A stretch of 64,000 nucleotides of DNA, taken from NCBI GenBank assembly GCA_021325235.1, contig JAJPHN010000006.1, positions 62,001 through 126,000 of the forward strand. The letters run 5' to 3'. Source of the stretch: Terriglobia bacterium. GTDB lineage: Bacteria > Acidobacteriota > Terriglobia > Bryobacterales > Bryobacteraceae. Below, piece by piece: positions 46,892 through 55,675 of this stretch (the stretch's first letter is position 1; each line of letters begins with the position of its first letter). The position numbers and the translations under genes were made by a program. Under the pieces are notes generated by a model. The model saw only the letters and a list, made by a program, of their open reading frames with translations, did no database searches and had not been told where the DNA came from.

Positions 46892-48615
46892 GGCTGAAGC
46901 TGATACACGCGATTCAGCTCGGATGCCTTGCCGAGAGCGTTGATGGCGAGCAAACGCACATGCAGGGCCGCTCCGGGCACTTTGAGGAATTCTGGCGGGA
47001 TCGAAAACGTGCCATGCGACCCGAGTCCCAGTAGCCGCAACCCCTGACCACTGGCGACCACTTCGCCCCACCAGACATACTGCATTTGCCGGCTGGCGCG
47101 ATTGGCGCGCGTGATCTTTGTCGAATACTCAACCGGCTTGCCGGCGCTGATCGCATCCCCATTTGGGTTTGAAATTTCAAACGGCACGTGCGCCGTATCG
47201 CTCTCCGGCTCCTGCACGGGCGCTTCCTCCGTTTCGAAATAAACGTACTTGCGGAGCTTCTCTTTTTCGCCGTCGCGCGGAACCTGCAGAACCCAGTCAC
47301 GCGAGTTGTCCGGCGTCGGCCGGCTGAACACTTCTCCTTTGTAATCTTTGAGTTCCTGCTCTTCGCCGGTCGCAGGATTCACCCACACCGGATTGTATTT
47401 GTGTTTCGGCAGGGTAATCTCGATGATTCCCGGCTTGGCGGCATACGCCAGGTACTCGACTTGGTTCAGGCCCACGGCCCGCGCGCCGTCCACATCGAAA
47501 TAGGGCTCGAACTCCCAATAACGCGTGCCAGAGAGAATGCGCGTCCAGGCCTGCACCGCGCGCACATTGGCTTCATTTTGCAAACTTTTGTACGAGACGG
47601 TCGGATATTCGCCGTTGGTGGTAGCGTCCCACAATTCGCGGCGGAAAGCGTCGGGCTCGGTCGCCTGGACCATGTGGATCTCAGGCTGTTGAGTGAACTG
47701 GTGTTCAACCGCCCCGAGCTGGGGATTGGAAGATGCTTCGATCAGGTAATTCATCCAGCCGTCGTTGACCAGCGGGAAACCCGAGTTGCGCGCATCGGTT
47801 GTGCGGGGATGATCGAAGCCGTCGTATTTCTGGAGAAGAGTGTTCAGATTTCTGAGAAGCGCCCGCGAATTCGGTATGTCCTCAAAGTCTTCGATTCCTT
47901 GCCAGGTGACGTTCAGGCCGGCGTAGCGCGCGCAGAGATAGCGAATCAGATTGTCCGGATCGCTGAAATTTGTGAAGGCGTTATCGGCCAGCAGAAGGTC
48001 CATAGTAAAACCGCGCTCAGCAGCGGCGAGTATGCGGTCGTCAAGCGCGGCGAAATAGGCGGCGTTCGGATTGCCGCCAGCCTCAAGAGGTTTGAGAGGC
48101 GCGCTGTTGCTGAGAAGCACGCAACGAATGTGAGTAAATCCGTCGTGTTTACGCGAATCGAGCCAGGCGCTCCACTCGCTCGGCCCGAGCGCGAGCAGCG
48201 GCGCCGTAACGCCGATCCAGAGATGCGGCTGCTTGTTAGTCGTCCACCAGTGCCGTAAATTCGCCACGCTGATCATGCCGGGAAGACCGGAATCGGCGAC
48301 GGTAAAGGTGTCCTCTTTGTCGTTGTAGCGAGCGATTTCGCTCAGCACGTGATACGTCCACTGACCCGGTTCGGTCGGACTGAAGCGCACGCGCAACGGA
48401 CCGCCGTCGGAAAACGAATGCATCATGTATGTCTTGTGCGAAGGCGAACGAAATTCGACACGCAACAGATCGTTCGTGTAAGGCGAGCCGTCGTTGACCC
48501 GCAGATCGAAACGTAATTCACACGGCAGGAACGTCCGCGCACCAGAGGAACAGGGCGGCGGAGCAGCCATCAGCGGAATGGAAAGGGCTGCAAACAGCAC
48601 GCCCGCGCGATGCAT
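46888..48615 (-). CDS. Secreted DUF5060/DUF4038-type putative glycoside hydrolase
   Basis: This 575-residue exported protein has a signal peptide (about 1-18), a DUF5060-like beta-sandwich (about 30-105, RVEFRSPSHKTYMMHSF), and a TIM-barrel domain (HLWIGVTAPLLALGPSEWSA; GFTHIRCVLLSN; DFEDIPNSRALL). A C-terminal domain (PVWVNPATGEEQEL) is of the kind seen after DUF4038 barrels. Such proteins are glycosidases of the apiosidase/GH140-like superfamily. Acidic catalytic residues cannot be fixed by eye. It overlaps tsaB by four bases, an unexpected partner. Confidence 0.7.
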   Translation of the reverse strand: MHRAGVLFAALSIPLMAAPPPCSSGARTFLPCELRFDLRVNDGSPYTNDLLRVEFRSPSHKTYMMHSFSDGGPLRVRFSPTEPGQWTYHVLSEIARYNDKEDTFTVADSGLPGMISVANLRHWWTTNKQPHLWIGVTAPLLALGPSEWSAWLDSRKHDGFTHIRCVLLSNSAPLKPLEAGGNPNAAYFAALDDRILAAAERGFTMDLLLADNAFTNFSDPDNLIRYLCARYAGLNVTWQGIEDFEDIPNSRALLRNLNTLLQKYDGFDHPRTTDARNSGFPLVNDGWMNYLIEASSNPQLGAVEHQFTQQPEIHMVQATEPDAFRRELWDATTNGEYPTVSYKSLQNEANVRAVQAWTRILSGTRYWEFEPYFDVDGARAVGLNQVEYLAYAAKPGIIEITLPKHKYNPVWVNPATGEEQELKDYKGEVFSRPTPDNSRDWVLQVPRDGEKEKLRKYVYFETEEAPVQEPESDTAHVPFEISNPNGDAISAGKPVEYSTKITRANRASRQMQYVWWGEVVASGQGLRLLGLGSHGTFSIPPEFLKVPGAALHVRLLAINALGKASELNRVYQLQP

Positions 48616-48644
48616 ATGGCTTCAGAATAGCGAGGGAAAGAGTG

Positions 48645-49325
48645 TCAATTTACGAGAATCGTTTCCGCCAGAAGCAGCGCCAGTGCCGTGAAGACTACAT
48701 CGAAAACCACCAGCACGCGGCCCCAAAGCCACTGACTTTCGCTGATCGGCTGGTTGGTGAAGAGCGCGTTGGTCAACTCGATCGCGGCAATCAAGAGCGG
48801 GATCAACAACGGATAGATGATGACGGGCAGCATCAGCTCGCGTAGCCGCAGATTGACCGTCAGCGCTCCAAACACCCCGCCGAGCACGGCAATGCCCCAG
48901 GTCGTCAGCACGAAGAAGAGTATCAGCAGACCCGGCTGAAGCCACCAGCGAATGTTGTAAAAGATGCCAAACACAAAAAGCGATACGATCTCAACGGCCA
49001 GCAGCGTCACAAAATTCGAAATCGCTTTGCCGATCAGCAGACTCGGCGCCGAAAGGGAAGAGGACAGCAGGGCATCCAGGCATTCATTCGGCAGCTCCCG
49101 CGCAAAGCCGCGATTGAAAACCAGCGCTCCCGCAAATGCGAAAACGAGCCACAAGAGACCACCGGCGAACTCGCGTGTCTCGGCGGAATTTACATCCAGA
49201 GCGAAGCTGAAGAGCAGCAGAATCGCAATCGCAAAAGCGCCGGCTGCGTTCAGCGATTCTTTGGTGCGCAGCTCGAGCGCCAGATCCTTGCGCGCGATGA
49301 GCCACGCCTGCCGCAGCGTATTCAA
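48645..49325 (-). CDS. ccmB: Heme exporter membrane subunit CcmB
   Basis: This 226-residue protein has six membrane helices. It fits CcmB, the permease of the CcmAB ABC unit that supplies energy for releasing heme from CcmE during cytochrome c maturation. The N-terminal AWLIARKDLALELRTKESL is typical. It overlaps ccmA by four bases. System I maturation is consistent with the many CxxCH proteins encoded upstream; ccmC, E and F are not in the window. Confidence 0.9.
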   Translation of the reverse strand: MNTLRQAWLIARKDLALELRTKESLNAAGAFAIAILLLFSFALDVNSAETREFAGGLLWLVFAFAGALVFNRGFARELPNECLDALLSSSLSAPSLLIGKAISNFVTLLAVEIVSLFVFGIFYNIRWWLQPGLLILFFVLTTWGIAVLGGVFGALTVNLRLRELMLPVIIYPLLIPLLIAAIELTNALFTNQPISESQWLWGRVLVVFDVVFTALALLLAETILVN

Positions 49326-50032
49326 GCGGCGCCGAGCTCCGTGTATAGCCGGTACAGGTACGCCGGGTCGTCAAGCATCTCAGCCGTACGCTCGCCCGAG
49401 TAGCGCAAACGGCCGTTCTCAACCAGCGCCACATGTGAAGCAATCGACAGCGCTTCCCGCAACTGGTGCGTGGAGAGAATGATCGTCGCACCGCTGCGGC
49501 GAGCCTCCTCCAGTAATTCGCTGAGCATGGCGATGGCGCGATCGTCGAGTGAGGTAAACGGTTCGTCGAGCAGCAGCAAGCGCGGATTATGCAGGAACGT
49601 GCGTGCCAGTGCGAGGCGCTGTCGCATTCCGCGTGAAAACTGCCGCACCGGCATCTGTGCGACCTTCTCGAGACCGACCCGAGCAAGCCAGCGCGCGCTT
49701 GTATCTTCCGCATTCCCAGCGCCGGCAATTCGCGCGAAAAACAGCAGGTTCTCGCGCGCCGATAAATCTTCGTAGACGCCGATGCCGTGTCCCAGAAAGC
49801 CAGTGCGCCGCCGCGCCTCCTCGCTCCTTGGCTTTTCCCGAAAGAGGCGAATCTCACCACGCTGAAACGGAGAGAGTCCCGCCAGAATGCGCAGCAGCGT
49901 GGTTTTTCCCGCGCCGTTTCGCCCCAGCAGCGCGCAGCAGGCGCCCGCATTGATGGTGAGCGAGACGTCACGCAGAGCAGCGTAATCGCCGTAGAACTTC
50001 CAGACGCCTTCGAGCCGTATCTCGTCAGCCAT
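49322..50032 (-). CDS. ccmA: Heme exporter ATP-binding protein CcmA
   Basis: This 236-residue ABC ATPase has Walker A GRNGAGKTTLLR (about 37-48), signature FSRGMRQRLALAR and Walker B LLLLDEPFTSLD, with the H-loop in STHQL. Together with CcmB it powers heme handling for cytochrome c biogenesis. The preceding gene ends exactly one base before its ATG, and ccmB overlaps its end by four bases. Confidence 0.88.
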   Translation of the reverse strand: MADEIRLEGVWKFYGDYAALRDVSLTINAGACCALLGRNGAGKTTLLRILAGLSPFQRGEIRLFREKPRSEEARRRTGFLGHGIGVYEDLSARENLLFFARIAGAGNAEDTSARWLARVGLEKVAQMPVRQFSRGMRQRLALARTFLHNPRLLLLDEPFTSLDDRAIAMLSELLEEARRSGATIILSTHQLREALSIASHVALVENGRLRYSGERTAEMLDDPAYLYRLYTELGAA

Positions 50033-51046
50033 TCAGGAGCGCGGCCGGACAGGCGAGGTGCGATAGAGCACAGCCAGTCCGATCCCGAGAGTGGCGAATG
50101 CCAGACCCAGCAACCAGCCGAGATGCTGATAAACGCGCGGCATACCCTGCGTGACCTGCGGCTGATCGTTGGTGTCCGGTTCTGTGGCTTCCGCTTCGGG
50201 CTGATGCAGCGCGCCGGTGCCTGTAATCTGCGCCGAATAGTTCCCCGCCGCAAGCACCGTGTAGATCGTCGCCTGCGTTTTCGGCTCTACCCCGACTCGT
50301 TGCAGATCGCTCCCGGACAGCGACACGCCCGAAGGCGCAATCAGCCGTAGCGGTCCGGCCGCCATTCCTTTCACGCTTACCACGCGGCTCCGAAACGTAA
50401 ACGGGCTTCCTGCCGGCAGCACGTAAGAAACTTCGAATTCCGTCTGGCCCGGCTTGATCGGAAAATCGACTTTGTACACGTCCTTTTCGCCGGTCCGTTC
50501 CGCGGCGCGCGGCAGCGGCATGCCTTGCGGTCCCTGCACGTTCACCCGAACCTGACCGTTGGCTGCGGGAGGCAAAAAGAACAGGAGTCCGCCCAGTGAA
50601 CTGTTGTTGTAGGTGGTCTTGGAATTGTTTTCCACGATCACGGTCTCGCTCACAGCGATCTGGCTCGTGGATGGCTCGATGAGCAGCATTCGTTCAGCGA
50701 TGCGCGCCACCGCGGTCGATTGCGTTGAACCGTAAACATCGAGCTCTACGTTCGAGGTCGGCACATTGGGCGTGAGCAGTTTGTTGTAGTTCACACCCTC
50801 GAAGCTCGCCTGCAGCAGCTGCGGTCCGCCGCCGGGCTGGTCGCGTTCAAAGACGAAGTGGCCCGCTGCGTCGGTAGTGGTGCTGCCGAGCGGCTGCATG
50901 CCGTTCTGCCCCGGTTTCAACAGCGAAACGCTCACGCCGCCTGCCGGTTTCCCGGCCGTCGCATTCACCACCGTGCCGTCGATCGCGCCAAATACAGCGA
51001 GCGAGGAAGAAAGCACAAGGAAACCGAGACGAGTCAAAAACTTCAT
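50033..51046 (-). CDS. Exported carboxypeptidase-regulatory-like protein abutting ccmAB
   Basis: The 337-residue product has a signal peptide (about 1-20), a carboxypeptidase-regulatory-like beta domain (DGTVVNATAGKPAGGVSVSL; about 22-90), a second beta-rich domain (about 115-270, with VENNSKTTYNNSSLGGLLF), and a C-terminal membrane helix (about 307-328). Its stop is directly followed by the ccmA ATG with no gap, so it is in the same operon. It may hold a periplasmic partner or substrate near the heme exporter, but that is only inference from position. Confidence 0.7.
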   Translation of the reverse strand: MKFLTRLGFLVLSSSLAVFGAIDGTVVNATAGKPAGGVSVSLLKPGQNGMQPLGSTTTDAAGHFVFERDQPGGGPQLLQASFEGVNYNKLLTPNVPTSNVELDVYGSTQSTAVARIAERMLLIEPSTSQIAVSETVIVENNSKTTYNNSSLGGLLFFLPPAANGQVRVNVQGPQGMPLPRAAERTGEKDVYKVDFPIKPGQTEFEVSYVLPAGSPFTFRSRVVSVKGMAAGPLRLIAPSGVSLSGSDLQRVGVEPKTQATIYTVLAAGNYSAQITGTGALHQPEAEATEPDTNDQPQVTQGMPRVYQHLGWLLGLAFATLGIGLAVLYRTSPVRPRS

Positions 51047-51111
51047 CGAAAAAACCGCAGTCGCACTTCAATTCTATCTGCCGCAGCGTTGCCGTTGTTA
51101 ACGTTTCAGTT

Positions 51112-52017
51112 ATGCCGAACCCGCTCCTGACTCGCCGCGATGCGCTGCTGGCCGCCTCCGCAGCCGCGCTCCCGAGGCCCGTCGATGCCCGCCCGCCGCT
51201 TGGTCTGGTAGTTTCCGTGGGCTCCGGTCAGAATCCGGATCCGGTCGTAAGGCGCGTACGCGAGCTCGGCTTCGATACCTGCCAGATCGGCCTGCATGAT
51301 CTGACAACGGAAAACGCGGAACGCCTCCGGCGTGCGCTGGCGCAACATCGTGTGGAAGCGACAGCCATCATGGAACTCGGACCCGGGCGCATGGTCTGGG
51401 ACTTCTATCAGGGCCCGCTCACGATCGGTCTTGTTCCGCGCTCGACTCGTGCCGCACGCATCGCTGCACTCAAACGCGCCGCCGATTTCGCCGTGAGCGC
51501 GCAGGTTTCCGCCATTCACACCCACTGCGGATTTCTACCAGCCAATCCGAATGATCCGGAGTACAAAGAAGCGGTGGCGGCCATCAAAGACGTCGCGAGC
51601 TATTGCAAAGCCCGCAACCTGCTCTTTCTCTGCGAAACCGGACAGGAAGCGCCGGTGACGCTTTTGCGCGCGATAGAGGACGTGGGTCTCGACAATATGC
51701 GCGTTAATCTCGATACCGCCAATCTCATTCTGTACGGCAACGGCAACCCGGTGGATGCTCTCGACGTGCTTGGAAAATATGTCAGCGGCGTTCACGCCAA
51801 GGATGGCCTGTTCCCCACAGATCCCCGCAATCTCGGCCGCGAAGTCGCGATTGGCCAGGGCAAAGTCGATTTCCTGCGCGTCTTCCAGGGACTGAAGCGA
51901 TACAGCTATTCCGGCGCGATCACGATTGAGCGCGAAATCGAAGGTCCGGAACAAACCAAAGATATTCTGACTTCGAAGACCTATCTCACACGGCTGCTCG
52001 CCCAAGTCTACGGTTAA
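51112..52017 (+). CDS. Sugar phosphate isomerase/epimerase-like TIM-barrel protein
   Basis: This 301-residue protein of the xylose-isomerase-like (AP endonuclease 2) superfamily has an N-terminal leader containing TRRDALLAASAAAL, which resembles a twin-arginine signal. Metal-site segments include TAIMELGPGRMVW, IHTHCGF, FLCETGQE, VNLDTANL and YSGAITIEREI. Family members isomerise sugars or process inositol-type substrates. It starts 65 bp from the divergent regulatory-like protein gene. The substrate is unknown. Confidence 0.83.
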   Translation: MPNPLLTRRDALLAASAAALPRPVDARPPLGLVVSVGSGQNPDPVVRRVRELGFDTCQIGLHDLTTENAERLRRALAQHRVEATAIMELGPGRMVWDFYQGPLTIGLVPRSTRAARIAALKRAADFAVSAQVSAIHTHCGFLPANPNDPEYKEAVAAIKDVASYCKARNLLFLCETGQEAPVTLLRAIEDVGLDNMRVNLDTANLILYGNGNPVDALDVLGKYVSGVHAKDGLFPTDPRNLGREVAIGQGKVDFLRVFQGLKRYSYSGAITIEREIEGPEQTKDILTSKTYLTRLLAQVYG

Positions 52018-52028
52018 GGGTTGGGGGT

Positions 52029-52622
52029 CTAGATCTCGAGCACGAAGCCCTTCTTGCCGACATTGCGGCCGCGTGTCTTTCCGAGCATCGCTTCGGTACC
52101 CGCGGCCTCGTGAATATGTCCGCAGAAGAAATACTCGGGCTGCACCCGTTCGATGAAATCGCGCACCGCTGTGCTGCCCGCATGCGTGCCTTCTCGCACC
52201 TGATCGAGCGGCGTATCTTTGGGCGGACAGTGGCAGATCAGAATCAGCGGTGAAAACTTCGCAAACGGCTCCAGACCCCGCGCAATCTCGTCTTCGGAAT
52301 ACTCGCCCGGGGTATCGAACGGCGTTGGGTTGGAATAACCGGAACCCGCAACCTGAAAACCGCCCGCCTCAATGCGTCCGCCATGGAAATGATGCAGCTT
52401 GAACTCGCGGCATAGCTCCGCGGTCGTGTCTTCGGACTCGTGATTGCCTGGTATTACGTACATCTTGTCCGCACGCCGCGCGAGAATCGGCCCGATGCGG
52501 TCGAGATTTCGATTCCAGTTGACCAGGTCACCCGCCGCGAAGTACAGGTCGGCCTCGATTGCCATCAATTTCTCGAGCGCGGCATAATCGGCGTGGATAT
52601 CGGAAAAGATCAGCAGCCTCAT
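52029..52622 (-). CDS. Calcineurin-like metallophosphoesterase
   Basis: This 197-residue phosphoesterase has the dinuclear metal motifs in order: FSDIHADY (D-x-H), AAGDLVNWNRN (GDxxN-type), VIPGNHES (GNHE), ILICHCPP (H) and FCGHIHEA (GHxH). The ATG at 52622 opens directly into RLLIFSDIH; the longer opening to 52655 overlaps the VOC gene. It hydrolyses a phosphomono- or diester; the substrate is unknown. Confidence 0.9.
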   Translation of the reverse strand: MRLLIFSDIHADYAALEKLMAIEADLYFAAGDLVNWNRNLDRIGPILARRADKMYVIPGNHESEDTTAELCREFKLHHFHGGRIEAGGFQVAGSGYSNPTPFDTPGEYSEDEIARGLEPFAKFSPLILICHCPPKDTPLDQVREGTHAGSTAVRDFIERVQPEYFFCGHIHEAAGTEAMLGKTRGRNVGKKGFVLEI

Positions 52623-52654
52623 GCCTGGCATTCTAGGGCTCGCTCGGGCGGCCA

Positions 52655-53173
52655 CTACTGGTGTTTCGCTGCTGGTGGCTCCCAGAGCTCGATTTTATTG
52701 CCGTCCAGATCATAGATCCAGGCGAAGCGGCCGTAGGATTCATTCATGCGATTCGGGTCGATCTTGACTCCTTGCTGTTTTAAGCGATCGAGCAAAGCGT
52801 CCAGATAGTCCACGATGTAATTGATCATGAAGGGCGCTGGACTGGGATCGAAATAGTGGCTCGACGCGGGGAAAACAGTCCAGACCGTCACGTGCTCCTT
52901 TTGCGGATCGTCGTGTTCGCGCCAGGGAAGCATGGCGCCGTGGCCTTTGTCCGCCAGTCCGAGATGCTTCGCGTACCACTCCCGCATCTGGTCGCGATTG
53001 GCTGATTTGAAGAACACACCGCCGATACCGACAATGCGGCCGCGCTGCTCCGTGTTCGCGGCCGGCTTCGAGCTTTCCGTTTGCGAAGATTGCACTTCCT
53101 GTCCTCCTTTTAAGTAAGGCGAAAGGAGTAACAGCGAGGCGAGCCCGATGGTACCCCAGCGTATTGATGGCAT
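52655..53173 (-). CDS. Exported VOC-family (glyoxalase-like) protein
   Basis: The 172-residue product has a signal peptide or lipoprotein-like leader (about 1-22) followed by one vicinal-oxygen-chelate module (GIGGVFFKSANRDQMREWY; ending in YDLDGNKIELWEPP). The E of the final KIELWEP is a typical metal ligand. VOC proteins include glyoxalases and resistance proteins. Export is unusual for that fold. The ATG at 53173 is chosen because it opens the leader. The ligand is unknown. Confidence 0.75.
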   Translation of the reverse strand: MPSIRWGTIGLASLLLLSPYLKGGQEVQSSQTESSKPAANTEQRGRIVGIGGVFFKSANRDQMREWYAKHLGLADKGHGAMLPWREHDDPQKEHVTVWTVFPASSHYFDPSPAPFMINYIVDYLDALLDRLKQQGVKIDPNRMNESYGRFAWIYDLDGNKIELWEPPAAKHQ

Positions 53174-53284
53174 GTTGGATGATACAACGCGTCTGCGCGC
53201 CCGGTGCGGGGCGATCCACTTTCCGCGTCTCGATTTCGCTCGCCCCATGCGGGTCTACAATTGCAATAGCAAAGGCCCAGGTAG

Positions 53285-55075
53285 ATGCTTGTTCAATTTC
53301 CCGCTTCCAATTCCGAAGTCGATCTGAAGAAAACTTATGATGCGATCGTGGTCGGCTCCGGTGCCGCGGGAGGAATGGCCGCTCACGTCCTCACCTCGCA
53401 CGGTCTGAAAGTGCTGCTGCTCGAGGCTGGTTCTTATCAGGACACGAGCAAGATTCTGCATTCGATGGAGTGGCCCTACGATCATCCGCGCCGCGGAAAG
53501 ATGCCGCCCGATTATCACGCGCTCACGGCCGCTGAATACAAATTCCGCCCGCGTCCCTACGCACAGAATTCCAAATTCACCAAGGTGACTTCCTACGTCG
53601 AGCAGTGGGGCGGCTCCGATTACAGCAAGACGCTGGTCGTCGATGAAAAGAAAAATCCATATACCGGCACACCATACGCATGGGTGCGCTCACGCGTCGT
53701 GGGCGGAAAGACGAATATCTGGGGCCGGCTCGCACTGCGTCTCTCCGACTACGATTTCAAAGCTAAGGATCACGACGGTTACGGCGAGAACTGGCCCATT
53801 TCCTACGCCGATATCGAGCCCTATTACGATCGTGTCGACGAATATCTCGGGGTCTCCGGCTTCCCCGAAAACCTGCCCTGGTTACCGGACGGTAAGTTTC
53901 AGCGCCCGATCAAACTGACTTACTCGGAGCTGCATCTCCGCAACGTGCTCAAGGGCATGAACCGCACGCTGACGCCCTACCGCGCCGGCGTCACCACCGA
54001 CGGTCTGAAGCACAACAAATACCGCAGCCGCTGCTATGGGCGCGGCGCATGCAATCGCCACGTTGGCGGCTGCGACATTCACGCGGCCTTCGATTCGCCA
54101 ACCGGTCTCATCCGCCCCGCTTACGATACCGGGAATCTTACGATGCGCACCAACGCGACCGTGCGCGAGGTGACCGTAGACAAGAACACCGGAAAGGCAA
54201 CCGGGGTGGCGTTCGTGGATAGCGAAACACGCCAGGAGTACGAAGTCAAAGCGAAGACGGTTGTGCTCGCGGCCTCCACACTCGAATCCACCCGCCTGAT
54301 CCTGCTCTCGAAATCGACCGTCTATCCGAATGGCATTGGCAATTCCAGCGGCTGCGTCGGGCATTATTTCTGCGAGCATGTGATGGGTCCGTCGGTCGCG
54401 GGATTCATGCCCGAACTGGTCGGCAAGCCGCGCACGATTGACGATGGCAAACCAGGCGGCTTCTATGTCCCGCGCTTCCGCAATCTCGATAAGAAAGAAA
54501 ACCTTGGCTTCCTGCGCGGCTACGGTTTCGAAGGCGGCAGCGGCTGCGGCATGGTTCCGGCAAGCGTCTACAGCACGCCCGGGTTCGGGGAAGAGTTCAA
54601 GAAGAACGCGCGCCGCATGGCTGGCGCCACCATCGACATGGGTGCATTTGGCGAAGTTCTCGCGCGTTATGAGAACCAGATGGATCTGGACCCCGAAATA
54701 AAAGACGCCTGGGGAATTCCCGCCCTGCGCTTCCATTACAAATTCGCCGAAAACGAGCGCAAGATGTGCGAAGACATGGTCCGGACCGGCCGCGAAATGT
54801 TCGAAGCCGCGAAGTTCGAGATCGTGTCTTCTTCAAGCGAGGCGCTGCCGGAGGGCTGGTCCATTCACGAACTCGGCACCTCGCGTATGGGCAACGATCC
54901 GAAGACATCGGTCGTCAACCAGTTCCAGCAGTTTCATGATGTGAAGAACCTCTTCGTGGTCGACGGCAGCACGCATGTCAACGCCTCGTGCCAGAATCCG
55001 ACCTGGACCATCATGGCGCTCGCCTGGCGCTCCTGCGATTACCTCGCCGATCAACTGCAGAAAGGAGAGATCTAA
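53285..55075 (+). CDS. GMC family oxidoreductase
   Basis: This 596-residue FAD enzyme shows the dinucleotide motif VVGSGAAGGMAAHVL near residue 21, SYVEQWGGSDYSK in the substrate domain, and the C-terminal pair HELGTSRMG and STHVNASCQNPTWTIMAL, where the active-site histidine and asparagine lie. GMC enzymes oxidise alcohols or sugars. The ATG follows CCCAGG. The following small gene encodes the gluconate 2-dehydrogenase subunit 3-type partner, so the pair probably delivers electrons to a cytochrome or quinone. The substrate is unassigned. Confidence 0.92.
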   Translation: MLVQFPASNSEVDLKKTYDAIVVGSGAAGGMAAHVLTSHGLKVLLLEAGSYQDTSKILHSMEWPYDHPRRGKMPPDYHALTAAEYKFRPRPYAQNSKFTKVTSYVEQWGGSDYSKTLVVDEKKNPYTGTPYAWVRSRVVGGKTNIWGRLALRLSDYDFKAKDHDGYGENWPISYADIEPYYDRVDEYLGVSGFPENLPWLPDGKFQRPIKLTYSELHLRNVLKGMNRTLTPYRAGVTTDGLKHNKYRSRCYGRGACNRHVGGCDIHAAFDSPTGLIRPAYDTGNLTMRTNATVREVTVDKNTGKATGVAFVDSETRQEYEVKAKTVVLAASTLESTRLILLSKSTVYPNGIGNSSGCVGHYFCEHVMGPSVAGFMPELVGKPRTIDDGKPGGFYVPRFRNLDKKENLGFLRGYGFEGGSGCGMVPASVYSTPGFGEEFKKNARRMAGATIDMGAFGEVLARYENQMDLDPEIKDAWGIPALRFHYKFAENERKMCEDMVRTGREMFEAAKFEIVSSSSEALPEGWSIHELGTSRMGNDPKTSVVNQFQQFHDVKNLFVVDGSTHVNASCQNPTWTIMALAWRSCDYLADQLQKGEI

Positions 55076-55078
55076 GCC

Positions 55079-55669
55079 ATGGCGCAATTGAATCGCCGCG
55101 AATTGCTGCAGCTCTTCACGGTCGCGAGCCTGAGCGCACCGCTTGCTCTCGCTGCGCCCGACCCCGGCGCTCCGCTCTACTTCAGCAAGGACGAATTCGC
55201 GCTGCTCGATACGCTTACCGAACTGATTATTCCGGCCGATGATCACTCACCCGGAGCGCATGCCGCCGGGGTCGCCGCGTACATCGATAAGAGCGTTGCG
55301 GAGGCTTTTCTGCCGGAAGAAAAGACGTCGTGGCGGAAAGGGTTGGCCGAAGTCAACCGGCTCTCGCACTCCATGCACGGGAAAACATTTCTCGCGGCAA
55401 GCCAGGAGCAGCAGTCCGCGGTGCTGAAGCGAATGTCCACGCATGAAGACACGGCCGAGAGCGATGACGCCGATTCGCACGGGCGCAAACGTAATCTCTC
55501 ACAAGCTTTCTTCGGCCAGCTGAAAGACACCGCCATCTTCGCCTACTACACGTCTTCCATCGGCATCCATCAGGACATCGAATACAAAGGAAACGTGATT
55601 CTGGAGCAGTTCGTCGGTTACATGCCGGACCAGCCACTGCCTCCGATCTCCAGCCTGGGCACGAGCTAA
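55079..55669 (+). CDS. Gluconate 2-dehydrogenase subunit 3-like small subunit
   Basis: This 196-residue product has a twin-arginine-like leader (LNRRELLQLFTVASLSAPLA) and the pattern FSKDEFALLDTLTELIIPAD found in the small subunit of membrane-bound sugar dehydrogenases. AAGGAGAG provides a strong ribosome site three bases after the GMC gene ends. It probably holds or exports the flavin subunit as a complex. Confidence 0.85.
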   Translation: MAQLNRRELLQLFTVASLSAPLALAAPDPGAPLYFSKDEFALLDTLTELIIPADDHSPGAHAAGVAAYIDKSVAEAFLPEEKTSWRKGLAEVNRLSHSMHGKTFLAASQEQQSAVLKRMSTHEDTAESDDADSHGRKRNLSQAFFGQLKDTAIFAYYTSSIGIHQDIEYKGNVILEQFVGYMPDQPLPPISSLGTS

Positions 55670-55675
55670 AATCCG

